Shown here piece by piece: positions 1 through 7,248 of a stretch of DNA of 64,000 nt (position 1 is the stretch's first letter; the number at the start of each line of letters is the position of its first letter). The stretch covers positions 1,302,001-1,366,000 of the forward strand of contig OZ250177.1 in the NCBI GenBank assembly GCA_965238135.1, given 5' to 3'. The DNA comes from Multivorans sp965238135. Its GTDB lineage: Bacteria > Acidobacteriota > Thermoanaerobaculia > Multivoradales > Multivoraceae. A program made the translations under genes and the position numbers. The notes under the pieces were generated by a model. That model ran no database searches. It was not told the DNA's origin and saw nothing but the letters and a program-made list of their open reading frames with translations.

Positions 1-1264
1 CCCTCGTGCGAAGGACGATCGACATCAACACCGGCATCAACCAACTGAAGACCAGGTTCAGGCGCACCTGCCGGAAGCGGAGCATCATCCGCGCTTCCGC
101 CAGCGCCACGACGAACGTAGGCAGGGACAAGATACCCGCGGGCGCACGATCCAAGGCCGCGGTGCGCCGCCGCAGCGCTGCCCAGCCGGGCCGTTTCCCG
201 GCCGGCGCATCTTCTTCCGCCTGCCGGCGACCGCGCTTCTTCGTCTTCGCACCGCGATCGTCGGGGCTGCGCTGCTCCAACGCGAAGGCCGCGGTGACCA
301 GGGCCAGGAGGAGAACGAGCCGCCCGCCGCTCACTGCCGCATTTGCCCACAGCTCGGCACCCGCCCACACCGGCTCCACCGCGCTCGCGCCGAGCACACC
401 GAAGAGCACGAACCCGAGTCCAGCTCCGAGCCAACGCCTGCCCCCACGAGCGCCCAGGATCACGGCTCCCAGCGGGGCGGCCGCAACCAGAGCCGCCACG
501 GCGCAGACCACATCCATGCCCTCGAACACCCATTCCGCTCCCCGGGGCCAGCCGGCCCCCGAGAACACCAGCGCCAGGGACTCGTTCAGCAACACCAGAA
601 CCATCGCCAGACCAACCAGGTTCGTGCCCACCGTCAGGGCCGTACGCCGTCCAACCGTGAGCCCGAACTTCGCCCCCTGCTGCCGGCTGAACCACTGCGC
701 CAGAGGCGCCATCTGAAGCATCGTCAGCAGGACGAAGAACGACATGAACACGAACAGCATGTCCACGGGCGAGTTCTCGAACGGCGCTTCCTCCATGCTC
801 CTCAGGCTGAACGTGTAGTTCACGATCAGGAATCCGGCCACCAGGACGCCGAAGACCAGCTTCCCCTTCTCGCTCAGCGCCTTGCGCCAGCCGGCCAGAC
901 CGCGGAGGCGGATCACCGTCAGGATCAATGCGAACAACCCTCTCCTGCCGCCAGTCGGGCCGTTCCCCGTGGGTAAAGCGGCCGCCCCACTGCCCAGCTC
1001 CCGTTGAGACTCGTCTCCGGCCCACCAGTGTCCGGCACTACTGTCGTCGTCGCCCTCCTCCGCCCTCAGCTCCGCCAGCCTCCTGTCCCGCCTGATCTTC
1101 CACTCAAAGTGAGCCGCAAACGCCAACTGCGCGACACCTGCGGCGAAACCTGCCCACATCGCCCTCTGGCCGGCCCATTCCGCGGCAAACCAACCGAACC
1201 ACAGCCAGTACACGCCGACGATCGGATAGGCGAACCGGAGGAACTTCCTTCGCCACTCCGTCAC
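1..1264 (-). CDS. Multi-pass membrane protein, possible ABC-2-type permease, C-terminus cut by window edge
   Basis: An open frame without stops runs from a GTG at 1264 through base 1, so at least 421 codons are present and the C-terminus lies outside the window. GGAGGA sits nine bases before the GTG. Residues 1-70 form a small basic membrane domain containing 'RFAYPIVG' and 'FEWKIRRDRR'. An acidic linker follows, then several hydrophobic segments and a Lys/Arg-rich loop, and near the edge a further hydrophobic stretch ('LNLVFSWLMPVLMS'). The first 65 residues are clearly homologous to the separate small protein at 2214-2441. The architecture resembles a bacterial exporter permease, but I recognise no diagnostic motif. 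A second start, a TTG near 933 preceded by AGGAGAGGG, could make the hydrophobic part a separate product. Confidence 0.7.
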   Translation of the reverse strand, partial: MTEWRRKFLRFAYPIVGVYWLWFGWFAAEWAGQRAMWAGFAAGVAQLAFAAHFEWKIRRDRRLAELRAEEGDDDSSAGHWWAGDESQRELGSGAAALPTGNGPTGGRRGLFALILTVIRLRGLAGWRKALSEKGKLVFGVLVAGFLIVNYTFSLRSMEEAPFENSPVDMLFVFMSFFVLLTMLQMAPLAQWFSRQQGAKFGLTVGRRTALTVGTNLVGLAMVLVLLNESLALVFSGAGWPRGAEWVFEGMDVVCAVAALVAAAPLGAVILGARGGRRWLGAGLGFVLFGVLGASAVEPVWAGAELWANAAVSGGRLVLLLALVTAAFALEQRSPDDRGAKTKKRGRRQAEEDAPAGKRPGWAALRRRTAALDRAPAGILSLPTFVVALAEARMMLRFRQVRLNLVFSWLMPVLMSIVLRTR

Positions 1265-1334
1265 GTGACGTCATCCTCCGGGCCCGACTGGGTTAACTCC
1301 ATCGTCGTCAACGATTGAATCCTGGACGACTGCA

Positions 1335-2171
1335 TCATCGGTCCTTCACCAACTCCTCCCACCGACCGCTCACAGTCGCGCCATCGCCGCGGAGCACCCA
1401 GCCACCCGTAGTCTCGCCAGCGGCCCACAAGCCACCCATGGGGCTCGCTATCCGGGCTGCCGCCGCTCGGTAGAGAGACAACCGGCGAACTGGGTCGGGC
1501 TCGGAGCGTCCAGCTTCGACCGCCTGGAGGATCCGTCCGCCGTTGCCGCGCAGCTCGTGCAGCGCAGCGCGCTCACCCGTCCAGCCGGTTCCTCCGAGAA
1601 CAAGCGCATCCTGCGGAAGCGCGGCGAAGGCCTGGTCCAACATAAGGTGTACTGCTTCGAGGTGCTCCGGCGTAGCGGCCGCCCGGTAGCGCTCGAGCTT
1701 GATCAGGTTGACGTTCAGCTCGACCCACCTAAAGAAGCGCTCGCGGTCGCTTGCGCGGCGCTGTCCGCGGGCGCGGGCAGCTTCCCGCGCAAGGCGGACG
1801 TCGTCGCTTCGGCTGAACGCGACCCGTCCAGCGCCGAGCCAGGTGCTCAGGTCCCCCAGCCGTCCATCCAACTCCGCATCGGCTTTGGCTATCCGTCGAA
1901 TCGAATCGAGGTTGGTGAACACGAGATCTGCCGGCCGGCCATCGATGGTCGCGAACTCGACATCGAAGGCGGGCCCTTCCGCGAGGACGACAAGCAGATC
2001 GATGTCGCTCCAGGCCTTAAGCCGGCCTGCCGTCGACCCGATGAGCACGAGGGCGGTCACGTCCTCCCGGCAGCGGAGCCGCCCGACCACCTCGTCGACC
2101 GACAAGTTGGCCGAACTCGACCGGATGGTCGCGAACCTACTCTTGTCTCGGGATCCCGTCCCTTTAGTCAC
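1335..2171 (-). CDS. Nucleotidyltransferase-domain protein
   Basis: This 278-residue protein has the signature of the DNA polymerase beta-like nucleotidyltransferase fold near residues 43-62: 'LIGSTAGR' followed by 'SDIDLLVVL', the GS...DxD pattern that binds the NTP-metal complex. A third acidic position is likely in 'FATIDGRPADLVF'. The C-terminal half is helical ('ERFFRWVELNVNLIKLERYR') and may be an alpha-helical substrate or HEPN-like domain. Proteins of this kind range from antibiotic nucleotidyltransferases to MNT-type antitoxins, and the sequence does not decide between them. It lies 42 bases after the small membrane protein and 70 bases before the large one, on the same strand, so the three may be co-transcribed. 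A short degenerate copy of its 'RERFFRWVELNV' region occurs at 3529-3573. Confidence 0.8.
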   Translation of the reverse strand: MTKGTGSRDKSRFATIRSSSANLSVDEVVGRLRCREDVTALVLIGSTAGRLKAWSDIDLLVVLAEGPAFDVEFATIDGRPADLVFTNLDSIRRIAKADAELDGRLGDLSTWLGAGRVAFSRSDDVRLAREAARARGQRRASDRERFFRWVELNVNLIKLERYRAAATPEHLEAVHLMLDQAFAALPQDALVLGGTGWTGERAALHELRGNGGRILQAVEAGRSEPDPVRRLSLYRAAAARIASPMGGLWAAGETTGGWVLRGDGATVSGRWEELVKDR

Positions 2172-2213
2172 TACTCGTCCCCGATCGCTCCCAACGCGAA
2201 GGCCCGCTGCAAC

Positions 2214-2441
2214 TCATCCCCCGCCTTCCCCGTCTGCCCAAACCGACTCGGTAGCCCGACGTTCCCGTCTGATCCTCCATTCGAGCTGCAACCAAAGCCC
2301 GAGATAGGCAATGCCGAGCGCCACTCCCAGCCAGAGTGCGGCCGGCCCAAAATAGGTCGAACCGGACCACCCGAAGGCTGGCCAGAACAGCACCCCTATC
2401 GGGTACACGAACCGAAGTCGCCGTCTTCGCCGTTTCCTCAC
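2214..2441 (-). CDS. Small two-segment membrane protein, paralogue of the N-terminus of the gene at 1-1264
   Basis: This 75-residue protein starts at a GTG with GGAG six bases upstream. It opens with a run of arginines, then 'LRFVYPIG', two hydrophobic stretches (about residues 14-30 and 34-52), and a basic tail 'LEWRIRRERR'. The order and residues match the first 65 residues of the protein starting at 1264 ('LRFAYPIVG', two hydrophobic stretches, 'FEWKIRRDRR'). That match is good evidence that this short frame is translated. Basic residues at both ends suggest both termini face the cytoplasm. The family is unknown to me. A same-strand overlapping frame (2164-2466) has no such support. Confidence 0.6.
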   Translation of the reverse strand: MRKRRRRRLRFVYPIGVLFWPAFGWSGSTYFGPAALWLGVALGIAYLGLWLQLEWRIRRERRATESVWADGEGGG

Positions 2442-2824
2442 CGAAACACTCCAGCCCCAATTGCACGCTCAGTTCCCAAGTTCGCAGGTCGGCACCCCGG
2501 AGACGTCAATCTACACGCTCGCACTCGCTCGACGCACCTAGGCTCATCAACCCGCCCCCCAAAGCCGCCTCCGTCGGCATCATTCTCCTGCCAAACATGT
2601 CTTTCAAAGCCCACTGAATACAACATCTACTTCCCTCCTATCACACACACCTCTCGCAGCCTCCAACCAAAAAGACAAGCGAGGGTCGCTACCCAATACC
2701 AACACTCACCAGACGCAAACGCCACCAACAACGCGCCGCATGTACCCGCCTCGCCTTCGGCCTGCTCGGGCACGCCATCCTCCGACGGGGCAAGTACTCC
2801 AAGATGTCCCCGCGACTACCAGAT

Positions 2825-2859
2825 GAGGTGGGCCGCCCATTCCCCGGGCGGCCCACCTC
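2825..2859. terminator. Perfect 14-bp inverted repeat, possible terminator, in a 500-base gene-free stretch
   Basis: GAGGTGGGCCGCCC at 2825-2838 and its exact complement at 2846-2859 enclose a 7-base loop. It lies about 80 bases after the stop of the peptide gene ending at 2942. No U-tract follows on either strand, so intrinsic termination is only a possibility. It could equally be a dispersed hairpin repeat or a protein site. I see nothing else in the rest of 2442-2941; the short frames there lack codon bias or a convincing ribosome site. The region should contain the promoter of the small-protein gene at 2441. Confidence 0.45.
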
Positions 2860-2941
2860 TTCGCAACCAACTCGCTCGGAGCCACAAGCGCCGCACGACG
2901 TGCTGACACCATCGCTCAAGCACTCACCGCCCCTCGAACGA

Positions 2942-3211
2942 TCAGATGCAACTCAATGCCCACACGTGGACACCGATGGACCAGACGAGCGCACCACCAA
3001 ACCCTGCTCCTAGAGTGCCGACAGCGGCGATGCCAACAGCGCCACCGATGCAGGTTACTGCCTGTCGAGCGCTCCAGCCACTACCGGCAATCTCAGCCAT
3101 CTCTCCAATGGCAAGAGACTCCAACGAGCCATGGATCGGACCTGCAGCCGCAAATGCCAGACCGAGGCACAAGACAGACACAGCGACTTTCGCGAAATTC
3201 CAAGAACGCAT
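2942..3211 (-). CDS. Small secreted glycine-rich peptide, bacteriocin-like composition
   Basis: An 89-residue product starts at ATG 3211 with AAGGAG six bases upstream; a TTG at 3214 is a poorer alternative. The N-terminus looks like a Sec signal: basic start, hydrophobic core 'AVSVLCLGLAFAAA', small residues near a possible cleavage site. The mature part has a short acidic segment 'GEMAEIAGSGW', then a hydrophobic glycine-rich stretch between two cysteines, with 'CIGGAVGIAAVGTLGAGFGG' at its start and 'WALSC' at its end. Glycine-zipper-like hydrophobic peptides of this size are typical of membrane-active peptides and class II bacteriocins. That is a resemblance only; no family is recognised. 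Base composition is lower in GC than the metabolic genes. Confidence 0.55.
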   Translation of the reverse strand: MRSWNFAKVAVSVLCLGLAFAAAGPIHGSLESLAIGEMAEIAGSGWSARQAVTCIGGAVGIAAVGTLGAGFGGALVWSIGVHVWALSCI

Positions 3212-3420
3212 CAAGAACTCCTTGCTCAGCTTGTCAAAATATGTTTCCTATGTGAAAGGGAGAAGAACCTCAAAGCGGCTCCTCACCGAAGGCGTCGGAC
3301 TCTAGACGCAACGAGCGCTCGCGTCAATCGGCAATCCAGTGAGAAGATTGGACCTGTATCCCAAAAGCGTTGACCTCAAAGAACTTGCGAGGATTTGACA
3401 ACAATGGTGCAGAAATGAAG

Positions 3421-3573
3421 CTAATCGAGAAGGGAAAGAAATCTTGACAGACCGAGACTTGGCCCTTCGCCGAGCACCGCAGCGAAACGCCGTCTATCCA
3501 TCGCTCCTTGATGGTCTTCCCAGTGAATAGAGACGTTGAGTTCGACCCATCTGAAGGGGCGCTCCCGGTCGCT
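3421..3573 (-). pseudogene. Remnant of a nucleotidyltransferase gene
   Basis: Bases 3529-3573 on the minus strand translate to 'SDRERPFRWVELNVS', nearly identical to 'SDRERFFRWVELNVN' of the intact nucleotidyltransferase at 1335-2171. The similarity stops abruptly on both sides, and the frame ends at TAG 3421 with unrelated residues. No start codon or N-terminal GS...DxD motif remains. It is read as a decayed fragment of a second copy. It lies about 15 bases after the stop of the PIN gene, so it marks recombination or decay at this accessory locus. The rest of 3212-3588 holds nothing I can support. Confidence 0.5.
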
Positions 3574-3588
3574 CCCCGACAAACCCGT

Positions 3589-4050
3589 TCAGGCCGATTC
3601 CGCGGCACGATCCTGGCGCCCGGAACCCAACGTGGCCTCGAACGCCAGTGCCTCCACGCCCGCGGCGCGGGCAGCCCCGGCAAGCGTCCGGTCCAGCGTG
3701 GCGAGCGGCAGACGCATCCGTTCGGCAAGCTCCACGTACATCGCGTCGTACACCGAGATGTCGGCGGCCTTGGCCGTGTCGACGACCGCGTCCCACACAT
3801 TCGGACCGGAAACCGGGTCGATCGTGATCGGCAGTGTCTGGAGCACGTGCCGGATCCACGGCCACTCGCTGGACTCGACACTGCCCCGGCGCGTGGCGAC
3901 AAGGAAGGCATTGGCCACGTCGATCGGCCACAGTGCCGGAGCGAAGGCGCGCCCTTCGACGAGGGACTCGAGCAGCCTGTCCGTGTCCTTCGTCGCCTGG
4001 TCGCGGAACACCCACGCCAGCGTCATCGAACAGTCGAGGACGAAGGCCAT
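3589..4050 (-). CDS. PIN-domain ribonuclease, VapC-like toxin
   Basis: A 153-residue PIN-fold protein. PIN domains coordinate metal with conserved acidic residues and cleave RNA. Visible positions are D6 in 'FVLDCSM', the helix 'PIDVANAFLVA' (the usual Glu is replaced by Asp), 'SVYDAMYVELA', and the terminal 'LATLDRTLA'. Its start overlaps the stop of the Phd-like gene (TGATG), the usual antitoxin-toxin coupling. In such pairs the toxin is held inactive until the antitoxin is degraded. The C-terminal 20 residues beyond the core are likely disordered. The target RNA cannot be predicted. Confidence 0.85.
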   Translation of the reverse strand: MAFVLDCSMTLAWVFRDQATKDTDRLLESLVEGRAFAPALWPIDVANAFLVATRRGSVESSEWPWIRHVLQTLPITIDPVSGPNVWDAVVDTAKAADISVYDAMYVELAERMRLPLATLDRTLAGAARAAGVEALAFEATLGSGRQDRAAESA

Positions 4051-4292
4051 CAGTACCGGCGCCCCTCCTCAATCAGCCCGCGTATGGACAAGCCGCCCAA
4101 GCTATGGGTCCTGCGGAAGTCCCTCAGGTTGTCGATCGCGGCGCGGACCGTCTCACCGTCGTGCGCGCGGTAGGGGATCAACTCCGCAATGGGACGGTCA
4201 TGCCGGGTGATCACGAACCTCTCGCCCGCCTCCACCTGCTTCAGCAGGCGCGGGAGGTGGGTCTTCGCCTCAAAGACGCCGATCTCGGTCAT
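4050..4292 (-). CDS. Phd/YefM-family antitoxin
   Basis: This 80-residue protein has the Phd/YefM pattern: 'IGVFEAKTHLPRLLKQVEAG' followed by 'FVITRHDRPIAELIP'. That N-terminal part dimerises and binds DNA; the variable C-terminus ('SIRGLIEEGRRY') normally wraps the toxin. It is translationally coupled to the downstream PIN gene. A perfect short palindrome lies about 40 bases upstream of its ATG, where autoregulation by the antitoxin-toxin complex would be expected. Confidence 0.85.
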   Translation of the reverse strand: MTEIGVFEAKTHLPRLLKQVEAGERFVITRHDRPIAELIPYRAHDGETVRAAIDNLRDFRRTHSLGGLSIRGLIEEGRRY

Positions 4293-4331
4293 GGTGCGTT
4301 CCTCAGCAGTCAGAAGGTGACCCGGTTCGGA

Positions 4332-4346
4332 CTAGTCTCAGACTAG
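4332..4346. promoter_or_regulatory. Palindrome CTAGTCTCAGACTAG, candidate operator of the Phd/PIN pair
   Basis: Seven-base arms pair perfectly around one central base. AGACT is repeated once more just downstream (AGACTAGACTGTCT). The site lies 40 bases before the antitoxin start and about 95 bases before the divergent GNAT gene. Phd/YefM antitoxins commonly bind palindromes overlapping their own promoter. Assignment to this pair is by position only. Confidence 0.45.
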
Positions 4347-4440
4347 ACTGTCTGGCCGCCACAGGTCAACCGCCCGGGGCCTGGCGAAACGCCTGAGGTG
4401 GGACCAAGCTGCCGGAGCCGCCGCTGTACGATCGCGCACC

Positions 4441-5292
4441 ATGAAGAAGCAGCTTCCCGGCGGCGTCGAGCTGCGCGACCTGGCCTCGGACACGGACTAC
4501 GAGGCGGCGGTCGATCTCCAGCGCCAGACCTGGGGCACCCGCTTCGAGGACACGGTGCCGGCGACGATCCTGATGATCTCGCAGAAGATGGGCGGCGTAC
4601 TCGTCGGCGCGTTCGACGAGAACGGCCGGATGCTCGGCTTCCTCTACGGCCTGAGCGGCTTTCGGTACGGCCGCCGCGCCCACTGGTCGCACATGCTGGC
4701 GGTGACGCGCGAGGCGCGGGGCCGCGGGCTGGGACGTGAACTCAAGGTCTTCCAGCGCGAGCTCCTGCTGCCGCTTGGAGTCGAGACCGTCTACTGGACG
4801 TACGACCCCCTGGTTGCCCGCAACGCGAACCTGAACCTGAACCGGCTCGGCGCGCTGCCGGTCGAGTACGTCGTGAACATGTACGGCAAGGACACGGGCA
4901 GCGTGCTCCACAGCGGACTCGGCACGGACCGTTTCGTCGTCGCGTGGCCGATTCTGAGTTCCCGGGTCGACTGGTTGCTCACCGGGGCGCCGGCGGCCAC
5001 GCCGACCCGGGCCGCGCCGCCCTTCCCCGTCGATGAGACGCAGCCGGAGACGGTGTGGGTCGAAGTGCCGCCGAACATCGGCGCGATCCTGCATTCGTCG
5101 CCCGAGGAGGCGTTCGACTGGCGGCGGCGGACCCGGGAGGCGTTCCAGGAGCACCTGGAGGCCGGCTACGAGGTGACCGGGTTCACCTGGCGGGGCGGCG
5201 GAGCGGAGCCGGATGCCGGCGGGGGCGCCGGCGCACCCAGTGCCTCGGCGCGCCGCTACTACTATCGGCTGGAACGGACGGAGTCGACGTGA
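4441..5292 (+). CDS. GNAT-family N-acyltransferase (COG3375 type)
   Basis: 283 residues with a GNAT fold. The acetyl/acyl-CoA pyrophosphate loop is 'EARGRGLGREL' at about 91-101, preceded by the beta-4 strand 'HWSHMLAVT'. 'NANLNLNRLGALP' (about 128-140) is typical of the COG3375 subgroup. The low-complexity stretch 'PDAGGGAGAPSAS' near the C-terminus is probably a linker. The stop overlaps the GTG start of the enolase-superfamily gene by four bases (GTGA), so the two are translationally coupled. In other bacteria a COG3375 GNAT next to an OSBS/NSAR-type racemase acts as a D-amino acid N-succinyltransferase. That function is inferred here from context. Confidence 0.85.
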   Translation: MKKQLPGGVELRDLASDTDYEAAVDLQRQTWGTRFEDTVPATILMISQKMGGVLVGAFDENGRMLGFLYGLSGFRYGRRAHWSHMLAVTREARGRGLGRELKVFQRELLLPLGVETVYWTYDPLVARNANLNLNRLGALPVEYVVNMYGKDTGSVLHSGLGTDRFVVAWPILSSRVDWLLTGAPAATPTRAAPPFPVDETQPETVWVEVPPNIGAILHSSPEEAFDWRRRTREAFQEHLEAGYEVTGFTWRGGGAEPDAGGGAGAPSASARRYYYRLERTEST

Positions 5293-6416
5293 GCCTGCAG
5301 ATCGAGACCATCACGCTGCGCGAGATCCGGCTGCCGCTGGTGGAGCCCTTCCGCATCTCATCCGGCGTCACGACAACGCGCCGCATCCTGCTCCTGGAGC
5401 TCGTCGATGCGGACGGCGCCTCGACCTGGTCCGAGTGCGTCGCCGGCGACTTCCCGAACTACTCGCCGGAGAGCATCGACACCGCAACGCTGGCGATTCG
5501 CGCGTGGCTCGCGCCGCGCGTGCTCGGCCATAGCTTCAAGACGCCGGAGCAGGTCGCCGAGGCTCTGTCCGAGGACCTTCGAGGCCACGAGATGGCCCAG
5601 GCGGCGATCGAGATGGGCGCCTGGGCGTTGGCCGCGACCAAGGCCGGCCAAAGCCTCTCGTCCCTGCTCGGCGGCACGCGGAAGCGGATCGGCACCGGCA
5701 TCTCGATCGGCATCCAGAGTTCGCCGGACGAGCTGGCCGCGAAGGCCGAGACGGCGCTTGCCGCCGGCTACAGGAAGATCAAGCTGAAGATCAAGCCCGG
5801 CCAGGACCTGCCGTACCTGCGGGCCGTCCGCGACCGGCTCGGTCCCGATGCGCCGCTCATGGCCGACGCGAACAACGCCTACACCCTCGACGACACGGAC
5901 CACCTGCTCCGGCTCGACGACTTCGAGCTCGTCATGGTCGAACAGCCCCTGGCCTGGGACGACGTGGCCCGCCACGCCGAACTTCAACGTCGCATGCGGA
6001 CGCCGATCTGCCTCGACGAGTCGATCACGAACATTGCCCGAGCCGAGGACATGATCCGCCTCGAGAGCGGCCGGATCATCAACATCAAGCCGGGCCGCGT
6101 CGCGGGCTTCAGCGCCTCGAAAGCGATCCATGACCTGTGCGCCGCGAACGGCATCCCCGTGTGGTGCGGCGGCATGCTCGAAAGCGGCATCGGCCGCGCC
6201 TACAACGTGGCGCTGGCGTCGCTGCCGAACTTCACCATCCCGGGCGACGTGAGTCCGAGCAACCGCTACTGGGCGCAGGACATCGTGACCCCGGAGTGGA
6301 CGATGGACGCCGAAGGCTGGGTCGACGTGCCGGACGGCCCGGGCCTGGGCGTCGAGGTCGACCGGGAACGGATCGAGGCGCTGACGGTGGCGGAGGAGCG
6401 GTTGACCGCCGGTTGA
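5289..6416 (+). CDS. o-Succinylbenzoate synthase / N-succinylamino acid racemase-like enolase-superfamily enzyme
   Basis: 375 residues from GTG 5289; upstream in-frame codons fall inside the GNAT gene. Muconate-lactonising subgroup residues are in order: the KxK pair in 'YRKIKLKIKPGQ', metal ligands in 'MADANNAY', 'MVEQPL' and 'CLDES', and the opposite-face lysine in 'IINIKPGR'. 'GGMLESGIGR' is characteristic of MenC/NSAR proteins. The reaction is either dehydration of SHCHC to o-succinylbenzoate in menaquinone synthesis or racemisation of N-succinylamino acids. No other men gene is nearby and the gene is coupled to a GNAT, which favours the racemase role (D- to L-amino acid conversion). The two activities often coexist in this family. 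Confidence 0.88.
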   Translation: MSLQIETITLREIRLPLVEPFRISSGVTTTRRILLLELVDADGASTWSECVAGDFPNYSPESIDTATLAIRAWLAPRVLGHSFKTPEQVAEALSEDLRGHEMAQAAIEMGAWALAATKAGQSLSSLLGGTRKRIGTGISIGIQSSPDELAAKAETALAAGYRKIKLKIKPGQDLPYLRAVRDRLGPDAPLMADANNAYTLDDTDHLLRLDDFELVMVEQPLAWDDVARHAELQRRMRTPICLDESITNIARAEDMIRLESGRIINIKPGRVAGFSASKAIHDLCAANGIPVWCGGMLESGIGRAYNVALASLPNFTIPGDVSPSNRYWAQDIVTPEWTMDAEGWVDVPDGPGLGVEVDRERIEALTVAEERLTAG

Positions 6417-6417
6417 C

Positions 6418-6449
6418 GCCGGATGCGGGCGAGACGCCCGCGTCCCAGG
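6418..6449 (+). repeat. Short dispersed hairpin repeat (GGATGC-stem-AGA-stem type)
   Basis: GCCGGATGCGGGCGAGACGC begins a 32-base unit immediately after the stop at 6416. GCGGGCG and CGCCCGC pair around AGA and the unit ends with CCCAGG. The same unit recurs at 22387-22419, with one extra T. Related forms with a different stem lie near 20469 and 20820. It sits between two convergent genes, so it may help termination. Confidence 0.7.
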
Positions 6450-6456
6450 GCTTCGA

Positions 6457-7218
6457 CTACAGGCTCAGGCCGCCGTCGACCGTCACCGTGTGGCCGGTGA
6501 CGAACACGTTGCGCTCGATCAGGGCGACGATCGCGTCGGCGCAGGTCTCGGCGGTCGCCACGGCCCCGAGCGGCGCCGCCGCACTCAAGCGCTGGCGGGC
6601 CGTCTCGTAGACCTCCTCCCCGAGGCCGCCGTGAAGCCAGCGCCCCTCGATGAACCCCGGGGCGATCGTGTTGACCCGGATCTCCGGGCCGAGGACACGC
6701 GCCAAGGACTTGGTCATCACGATGACGCCGGCCTTGGACGCCGCATAGGGGATGCTGCTGCCGCCGCCGCCGAAGCCGGCCACGGAGGCCACGTTGACGA
6801 CAGCGCCTTCGCCCGCCTTCTTCATGTGCGGCGCCGCGGCCCGCGTGCAGTTGAAGACGCCGCGCAGATTGGCGCCGATGATGTCGTCCCACACGCCGTC
6901 GGTGACGCCCTCCAGGTCGTCGTGCGCGATGAAGTGGGTCATGCCCGCATTGTTCACCAGAATGTGCAGGGCGCCGAACGCGTCCACCGCGGACTCGATC
7001 AGGCCGCGGCAGTCGGCGTCGCGGCGAACATCTGCCTGCACCGCAACGGCGGCGCCGCCGGCCTCCCGGATGCCGCCGACGATCCGCTCGGCGGCTTCGA
7101 CGCCGCTGTGGTAGTTCACGACCACCGCCGCTCCGAGGCTCGCCAGCAGTTCCGCCGTCGCCTGACCGACACCCGACGACGAACCGGTGACGACGGCCAC
7201 TTTCCCTTCGATGTTCAT
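6457..7218 (-). CDS. Short-chain dehydrogenase/reductase
   Basis: 253 residues, the classical SDR length. The NAD(P)-binding motif is 'TGSSSGVGQ' at 11-19, the structural 'NNAG' is near 89-92, and the YxxxK pair is in 'PYAASKAG'. The C-terminal end 'VTGHTVTVDGG' is typical of FabG-like enzymes. The substrate is not defined; FabG-like proteins reduce 3-ketoacyl or other keto groups. The gene follows the enoyl-CoA hydratase gene by 30 bases on the same strand, suggesting a shared role in acyl-CoA metabolism. Confidence 0.88.
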   Translation of the reverse strand: MNIEGKVAVVTGSSSGVGQATAELLASLGAAVVVNYHSGVEAAERIVGGIREAGGAAVAVQADVRRDADCRGLIESAVDAFGALHILVNNAGMTHFIAHDDLEGVTDGVWDDIIGANLRGVFNCTRAAAPHMKKAGEGAVVNVASVAGFGGGGSSIPYAASKAGVIVMTKSLARVLGPEIRVNTIAPGFIEGRWLHGGLGEEVYETARQRLSAAAPLGAVATAETCADAIVALIERNVFVTGHTVTVDGGLSL

Positions 7219-7248
7219 CCCTGCCTCCTGGCGATTCGGCCCTGGCGC

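Noticed and set aside
6..716. 236-residue plus-strand frame
   Set aside because: It is the antisense shadow of the membrane-protein gene running off the left edge. Its composition is Arg/Pro/Ser-rich with no motif.
2164..2466. 100-residue minus-strand frame over the small membrane protein
   Set aside because: It overlaps the 75-residue frame in another phase. Only the latter is homologous to the N-terminus of the 1-1264 protein.
2825..2859. Confident intrinsic terminator
   Set aside because: The stem is perfect but there is no U-tract on either strand, so it is listed only as a possibility.
1557..2906. 449-residue plus-strand frame
   Set aside because: Antisense to the nucleotidyltransferase and small membrane protein genes, which have recognisable motifs. 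It arises from high GC.
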